Made by a program: the position numbers and the translations under genes
DNA from: JBGRQB01 sp041725875
Lineage (GTDB): Bacteria; Bacteroidota; Ignavibacteria; Ignavibacteriales; Melioribacteraceae
Assembly: GCA_041725875.1 (NCBI GenBank)
Contig: JBGRQB010000077.1
Span: 1 to 18,457 of the forward strand
Reading direction: 5' to 3'
DNA: 18,457 nucleotides
Part shown: piece after piece, positions 14,441 to 18,457 of the stretch
How the letters are laid out: every line of letters begins with the position of its first letter
Numbering within the stretch: position 1 is the stretch's first letter
The notes under the pieces: generated by a model
The model's database searches: none
Told to the model about the DNA's origin: nothing
Seen by the model: the letters and a program-made list of their open reading frames with translations, nothing else

Positions 14441-15085
14441 ATGAATATTAATGTACTCATGGGAGATACATATCCGGTGATATGTGAAGGATTTAAACAA
14501 ATATGTTTACTTGATAATTCCATTAATTTAATCAATACAGTTGATGATGGTGAAGAGTTGATCAGTGATTATTCTACTTTTTACCCAGATATTGTAATTA
14601 TTGATTTTTCTTTAAAAAACTTAAATGGAATAGAAGTATTTAAAAAGATACGAGCAATTAATCAAAAGGCAAAGTTTATTTTTTATTCGAAATGTAACGA
14701 TAAATCAAAAATATTTAGTGTCTATAACTTAGGGGCATTTGGTTTTATAAATAAGACTAGTTCTCCAAAGCAAGTTATTAAAGCAATTAAAACAGTGGCT
14801 AATGGTGAATTATATTATGATGAAAAATTTACTAAGTTAAATTATTTCGAATTCAAGGGGTTGATTGATAGCAAAGAAAAAAAATTGACAGAACTAACTT
14901 CGAGGGAGTCAGAAATCCTCTCCTTGATATCTGATGGATTAAGTAATAATCAAATAGCAGAAAAACTATTTATTAGCAGAAAAACCGTTGAAGGGCATCG
15001 AAGAAATATTAGGAAAAAACTGGGATTAGTTGGATTTTCTGAGTTAATAAGATATGCAATACAAAAAGATAATATTTCGGATTAA
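14441..15085 (+). CDS. LuxR/NarL-family response regulator, orphan
   Basis: The 214-residue protein has a receiver domain (about 1-120) and a LuxR-type helix-turn-helix (about 150-212, LTSRESEILSLISDGLSNNQIAEKLFISRKTVEGHRRNIRKKLG). The phosphoacceptor is D55 in VIIDFSLKNLNG; the switch serine sits in FYSKCND and the lysine in GFINKTSS. The acidic pocket has only D9 because the preceding acid is Gly (MGDTYPV), a mild departure from the usual pair. No sensor kinase is in the window. The gene is followed by an exported propeller protein 43 bases on. The DNA is visibly AT-richer, with more AAT/ATA/TTA codons than lpdA or dgt, suggesting different origin or weaker expression. Terminators on both sides isolate the pair. 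Confidence 0.9.
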   Translation: MNINVLMGDTYPVICEGFKQICLLDNSINLINTVDDGEELISDYSTFYPDIVIIDFSLKNLNGIEVFKKIRAINQKAKFIFYSKCNDKSKIFSVYNLGAFGFINKTSSPKQVIKAIKTVANGELYYDEKFTKLNYFEFKGLIDSKEKKLTELTSRESEILSLISDGLSNNQIAEKLFISRKTVEGHRRNIRKKLGLVGFSELIRYAIQKDNISD

Positions 15086-15128
15086 TAATAGTAGTTAAGT
15101 ATATTGGTTTCAATCTTTAGGGGATTTT

Positions 15129-16160
15129 ATGGTTAAATCGTTAAAAATTTTATCTGTATTATCTTTGTATATAGTTTGTAGTTATTCACAGATAAAGGTA
15201 ATAAATGAAGAAAATGGGTTAATTCTTACTCATCTTAGTGATTTATGTGTTAATGCCAAAGAAAACATCTATATCTTAGATAAAAAAGAACAAAAAGTTG
15301 TTTTGCTAAATCCGAAAAATAACTTCATAAAGAATATAGCAATTAAAGGAAAGGGACCTGGCGAAATATGGGGGGGAATATCGATAGAGTTAGATGAAAA
15401 TGGCTATTTATATATCTATGACAGTTCGTTAAAAAGGTTTACAATATTTAATAAAAATGGAATTGTAACAAAAAAATTTCATCATTCTTTAGAAAAATTT
15501 AAGCTTTTAAAAGGTGGAAAATTTTTAATTGAAATTTCCGAAACTAAAAAAGTTAATCGATATCTGAAAAGGAAGTTTAAGTTATGTCTTTTTTCTAAAG
15601 AATTAAAACAAATTAAAGTACTAGATTCTTTAGAAGTAAATAAATATAAATTTACTACCTCAAACGGCCCTTTAATATGTCCTTATTCAAAAAAACTTAC
15701 TTGGGAAGTTTTTAAGGAAAATATTTTCATTTACCAGCCTTTAGAAGAAGCAATCAAAAAGTATGATAAAAATGGAACTCTTATTAAGGTAGTAAATCTG
15801 AAACTTAGCAAAAGAAGGATTAAACAAGAAGATAAGGAATATTATTTATCAAAACTGAAATCGTTTGATAAAGATGGAAACATCATCCGTGGAGCTACAT
15901 TTTTTCAAAAAAAGAATATTGAGTTTCCGAAATATTTTTCTCCAGTTAAAAAATTTCTGGCTTCAGAAAATGAATTACTTATTCAATTAAATGATGAAAT
16001 ATTATCACTAGCGTTAGTAGATAACATAAAGTTAAGTTTGAGTAATTATACAAATAGAAATTTATCTTTCGATGGGAAAATAATTATAAGTAATAATAAA
16101 ATATATAAATTGATTAATGATGATGAAGATTTACCACGAGTAGAAATTTATAAATTTTAG
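15129..16160 (+). CDS. Exported six-bladed beta-propeller protein
   Basis: The 343-residue protein has a signal peptide (MVKSLKILSVLSLYIVCSYS, cleavage near SYSQ). The mature protein shows blade-like repeats, including LCVNAKENIYILDKKEQKVVLLNP, then GKGPGEIWGGISIELDENG, LYIYDSSLKRFTIFNKNG, and IKKYDKNGTLIKVVNL. The GxGPGEF-like turn followed by a D-x-G-x-x-Y-x-x-D strand is the signature of the six-bladed-propeller proteins frequent in Bacteroidota. A Cys within the signal region is not at a convincing lipobox, so secretion to periplasm or surface is likelier than lipid anchoring. AGGGG lies five bases before the ATG. The function is unknown. It shares the AT-rich block with the response regulator and may be its target or partner. 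Confidence 0.75.
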   Translation: MVKSLKILSVLSLYIVCSYSQIKVINEENGLILTHLSDLCVNAKENIYILDKKEQKVVLLNPKNNFIKNIAIKGKGPGEIWGGISIELDENGYLYIYDSSLKRFTIFNKNGIVTKKFHHSLEKFKLLKGGKFLIEISETKKVNRYLKRKFKLCLFSKELKQIKVLDSLEVNKYKFTTSNGPLICPYSKKLTWEVFKENIFIYQPLEEAIKKYDKNGTLIKVVNLKLSKRRIKQEDKEYYLSKLKSFDKDGNIIRGATFFQKKNIEFPKYFSPVKKFLASENELLIQLNDEILSLALVDNIKLSLSNYTNRNLSFDGKIIISNNKIYKLINDDEDLPRVEIYKF

Positions 16161-16162
16161 AT

Positions 16163-16195
16163 ATACCCGCAAACTATGTTTGCGGGTATTTTTTT
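16163..16195 (+). terminator. Strong intrinsic terminator after the propeller gene
   Basis: ATACCCGCAAAC and GTTTGCGGGTAT form a perfect 12-pair stem with a three-base loop (TAT), followed by a T run to 16195. It overlaps the stop of the convergent secreted-protein gene by two bases, and with T-rich sequence on one side only it works mainly for the + strand. Confidence 0.95.
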
Positions 16196-18457
16196 ATTTG
16201 AGGAGTATTACTTTTTGTTTGGAAACATAATTGCCTGATTTCATTACAATTATATAAATTCCGGAACTTTTGTTTGCTGCGTTCCAGGTAACTGTATGTT
16301 CGCCTGCGCTTGTTGTTTCTTCGGTAAGTGTTTCAACATAACGTCCTGTTATGTCATAAATTTTCAGACTCACAAAATCATCTTTCGGTAATTGGAATTT
16401 TATTTTTGTTGCCGGATTAAACGGATTTGGATAAGCCGGAGCAAGTGAATAAGTAGTTGGAGTTTTTTCCTGATGAATTACAAATTCATCTTTTCCTGCT
16501 TCACTGTTGTCAGTAAATTTTGCTAACCCACCTGATACAGATAAGGTGTAATTTCCTATTTTGTTTGAATAATCTTTTATAACAAGATAATATCTGCCTG
16601 TCTGAGTAGCATTATATGTACCTGTCTCAGGATTACTAGTAGTGTAGCCTCTTAATACATAATTGCTCATATTTGATTCGTGATACAACCAGAAATCAAG
16701 ATCTTTTCCGGCATCGTGTGAAAGTGAAATATTAATATTTCCGGCAGTGTTTAAATCAAAATAGAACCAATCATCATCAGAACCGGAAGTTATTTCGCCG
16801 GTTACGTCAATACTACTTCCAACAGGCCCGTCAGCATTACCGGAGGTATTGTTATTTTCTGATTCGGAAGAGATGTGTGAAGAAGAAGACTGTCCTGCCG
16901 GACCAATCAACTCAATCTCACATAATTGAGTCATAGAAACATTGTCATCATTCTTAGTTATTTCCAGTTTGTAATATTTATATCCGGTAGAATTTGAAAA
17001 TGAAAATTCTTTTCTTTGGAAACGACTTGCAAAAGTTTCTCCAGTCCAGCTGTTTAATGTTGTCCAGTTGGAACCATCGTTAGATCCTTTTAATCTGAAA
17101 TCTTCAGGATCGCGACCATAATCATCATTTGCACTTATAATCACAAGTTTATTTACAATCTGAGCCTGTGTTAGTTCAAGCTGTATCCAACTCGGGTTTG
17201 ATGATGAAGGAGTTCCTCCGTTATCAAGCCATTTACTCCAGTTGCTGTTTTGAGTACCGGAAGTGTACAGATTATCAAACGCTTTATCTTTTCCTTCGGC
17301 AGCACTTATTTGAGCTCTTGCTGTTATTGTGCCGCTTCCGGGCGGATTTGTATGGTCTACAAGATTTGTAGAAGCTGTTGTAAAACTCCATACTGCACCA
17401 GTTGTAGTTCCGTTGCTGTTTTTTTCATCTATTCGCCAGTAATAAGTTGTGTTTAAACTTAATGATCCCGGGTTGTAACTGGTTGAAGTTTGATTTACTT
17501 TAAGGTCACCTGAACCCAGACTCGAACTTGTTCCGAAATAAACATCGTGATTATCGGTGTTTGTTCCTGCAGTCCAGCTCAAAGTTATGTTCGAGGAAAT
17601 ATTTGTTGCGCCATTTGCAGGTGAAGGAGAAGTTGCCTGTCCCGGAGGATTTGTACTTCCGATTCCAAATACATTATTGATTGTCGTTGCAAAATTGGAA
17701 GCTGTTCCCTGAACCTGATCGTATAACCAGATCCATCCGCCTTCAATGTTGCATTGGTTTTTCCAGTTTGTTAAGCTGTTGGCAACAGAAGAAGTTCCGC
17801 TGTTGTTGTGTAAACCCGGATAAGTCGGAATTCCCGGGAAAGTCCAACTACAGGGAGAGTTTCCGCTTCCGCCGGCATAACATTGTAAGAAAACAGCATC
17901 AATTGTTCCGGGACGCTGAGAGTTTACATCGTTTACAAGGCTGGTCCAGAAAGTCTTTTGAGTATAAGGACAAATAGAAATTTTAAATCCCAAATCAGCC
18001 AGCATAACTGCAAACTGAGTTGCAGAACTAAGATGATAAGTTACTTCGTCGTCAAAGTTAATGGCATCTACATCAGGAAAATTATCTTTTAATGCTTTAA
18101 AGTTTTTATATAAAATACTTGTTGGTCCGGTACCCTGCGAAGCCACAAGATCTCTTATATTGTTAAATGTTTGCGAAGCCCAGGCACTTAATCCAAAATT
18201 TACCTTTGTAATAGAAGTTGGTTGCTGTTTTAAGCTGGCAATATCACTTTTAAAATGGGGGTATGTCTGATCTCCTATATATTGGCCATTTTTTATTAAA
18301 TCAAACTCTGCGTTAAACCCCATATCTCCGTTTGCTTCAACGTGAATGGTCCAGACTTCCACCATTGTAAAGCCGGAAGACTTCAGCTCCGAAATTGAAG
18401 TAGTGCGATTTTTGTAAATTGGTCCGCCACCTAAAATACCAGACATTTTTTGTGCGT
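16194..18457 (-). CDS. Secreted GH18-like multidomain protein with type IX sorting tail, N-terminus outside the window
   Basis: The frame is open to the right edge; the first in-window ATG is at 18446, but in-frame codons before it read Ala-Gln-Lys, as after a cut signal peptide, so the true start lies beyond. Counting from that ATG, the 750 residues comprise a GH18-like barrel (about 1-265), a fibronectin-III-like domain (about 270-357), an F5/8 type C or CBM32 domain (about 360-516), a PPC domain (about 530-640) and a type IX sorting tail (about 665-750, YPNPFNPATKI then YDITGRYVETL and KQKVILLK). The barrel motif D127-AINFDDE134 aligns with DGxDxDxE of chitinase-type enzymes, with Asn at the second acid and E134 as the expected acid/base. 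The likely substrate is N-acetylglucosamine polymer or glycan, and the protein is exported to the cell surface or released. Activity and exact sugar are unknown. Confidence 0.82.
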   Translation of the reverse strand, partial: AQKMSGILGGGPIYKNRTTSISELKSSGFTMVEVWTIHVEANGDMGFNAEFDLIKNGQYIGDQTYPHFKSDIASLKQQPTSITKVNFGLSAWASQTFNNIRDLVASQGTGPTSILYKNFKALKDNFPDVDAINFDDEVTYHLSSATQFAVMLADLGFKISICPYTQKTFWTSLVNDVNSQRPGTIDAVFLQCYAGGSGNSPCSWTFPGIPTYPGLHNNSGTSSVANSLTNWKNQCNIEGGWIWLYDQVQGTASNFATTINNVFGIGSTNPPGQATSPSPANGATNISSNITLSWTAGTNTDNHDVYFGTSSSLGSGDLKVNQTSTSYNPGSLSLNTTYYWRIDEKNSNGTTTGAVWSFTTASTNLVDHTNPPGSGTITARAQISAAEGKDKAFDNLYTSGTQNSNWSKWLDNGGTPSSSNPSWIQLELTQAQIVNKLVIISANDDYGRDPEDFRLKGSNDGSNWTTLNSWTGETFASRFQRKEFSFSNSTGYKYYKLEITKNDDNVSMTQLCEIELIGPAGQSSSSHISSESENNNTSGNADGPVGSSIDVTGEITSGSDDDWFYFDLNTAGNINISLSHDAGKDLDFWLYHESNMSNYVLRGYTTSNPETGTYNATQTGRYYLVIKDYSNKIGNYTLSVSGGLAKFTDNSEAGKDEFVIHQEKTPTTYSLAPAYPNPFNPATKIKFQLPKDDFVSLKIYDITGRYVETLTEETTSAGEHTVTWNAANKSSGIYIIVMKSGNYVSKQKVILLK

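Noticed and set aside
17168..17456. + strand frames opposite the secreted multidomain gene
   Set aside because: Cys-rich appearance (for example SCCYCAASG) comes from reading Ser/Thr/Gly-rich codons of the F5/8C region backward; no ribosome-binding site, and inside a well supported domain.

Overview
The window looks like chromosome of an AT-rich member of the Ignavibacteria / Bacteroidota-Chlorobi group. The strongest clue is the C-terminus of the last gene, a type IX secretion (Por) sorting tail of the YPNPFNPATKI type that is characteristic of Ignavibacteria-like genomes. Other clues are six-bladed-propeller exported proteins, Bacteroidota-type signal peptides ending SAQ or SYSQ, and DUF1207/DUF2279 envelope proteins. 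This assignment is inference from sequence style, not from a marker gene. Coding density is high. No gene-free stretch exceeds 300 bases; the longest, 10293-10536, is a divergent control region. I see no rRNA, tRNA, CRISPR array or insertion sequence.

Layout. (1) 1-4484, + strand: the end of a TolC-like outer-membrane factor, an RND periplasmic adaptor lipoprotein and an RND pump, a complete tripartite efflux operon with tight spacing. (2) 4489-5174: a two-pore-helix potassium-channel-like protein split into two reading frames at a run of five A. (3) 5254-6907: two envelope proteins of unknown function (DUF1207-like and DUF2279-like). (4) 6997-7602: a nitroreductase with a perfect palindrome over its likely start of transcription. 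(5) 7694-9449: a DUF438-hemerythrin-PAS protein plus a DUF1858/DUF2249-like protein, preceded by a perfect FNR/DNR-type box placed exactly 41.5 bases upstream of the start predicted from a TATACT -10 box. This looks like an oxygen- or nitric-oxide-responsive iron-centre protection operon. (6) 10292-9497, - strand: a 49-residue peptide with 16 cysteines, then a SigZ-type ECF sigma factor that also has a cysteine-rich tail, with an ECF-like promoter in front and a hairpin between the two genes. (7) 10537-11955, + strand and divergent: dihydrolipoyl dehydrogenase. (8) 12054-13067: a lipoprotein, probably a beta-propeller. (9) 13175-14299: a dGTPase-family HD hydrolase. (10) 14441-16160: an orphan response regulator and a six-bladed-propeller exported protein, AT-richer than the surroundings and bounded by strong terminators. 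(11) 16194 to the right edge, - strand: a large secreted GH18-like protein with Fn3, F5/8C, PPC and type IX sorting domains, whose N-terminus lies outside the window.

The most interesting part is the cysteine-rich peptide / SigZ locus at about 9497-10355. It has the look of a self-contained thiol- or metal-responsive switch: an ECF sigma factor with no anti-sigma gene beside it, its own cysteine tail, and a metallothionein-like co-transcribed peptide. Next come the split potassium channel and the FNR-geometry promoter of the hemerythrin operon.
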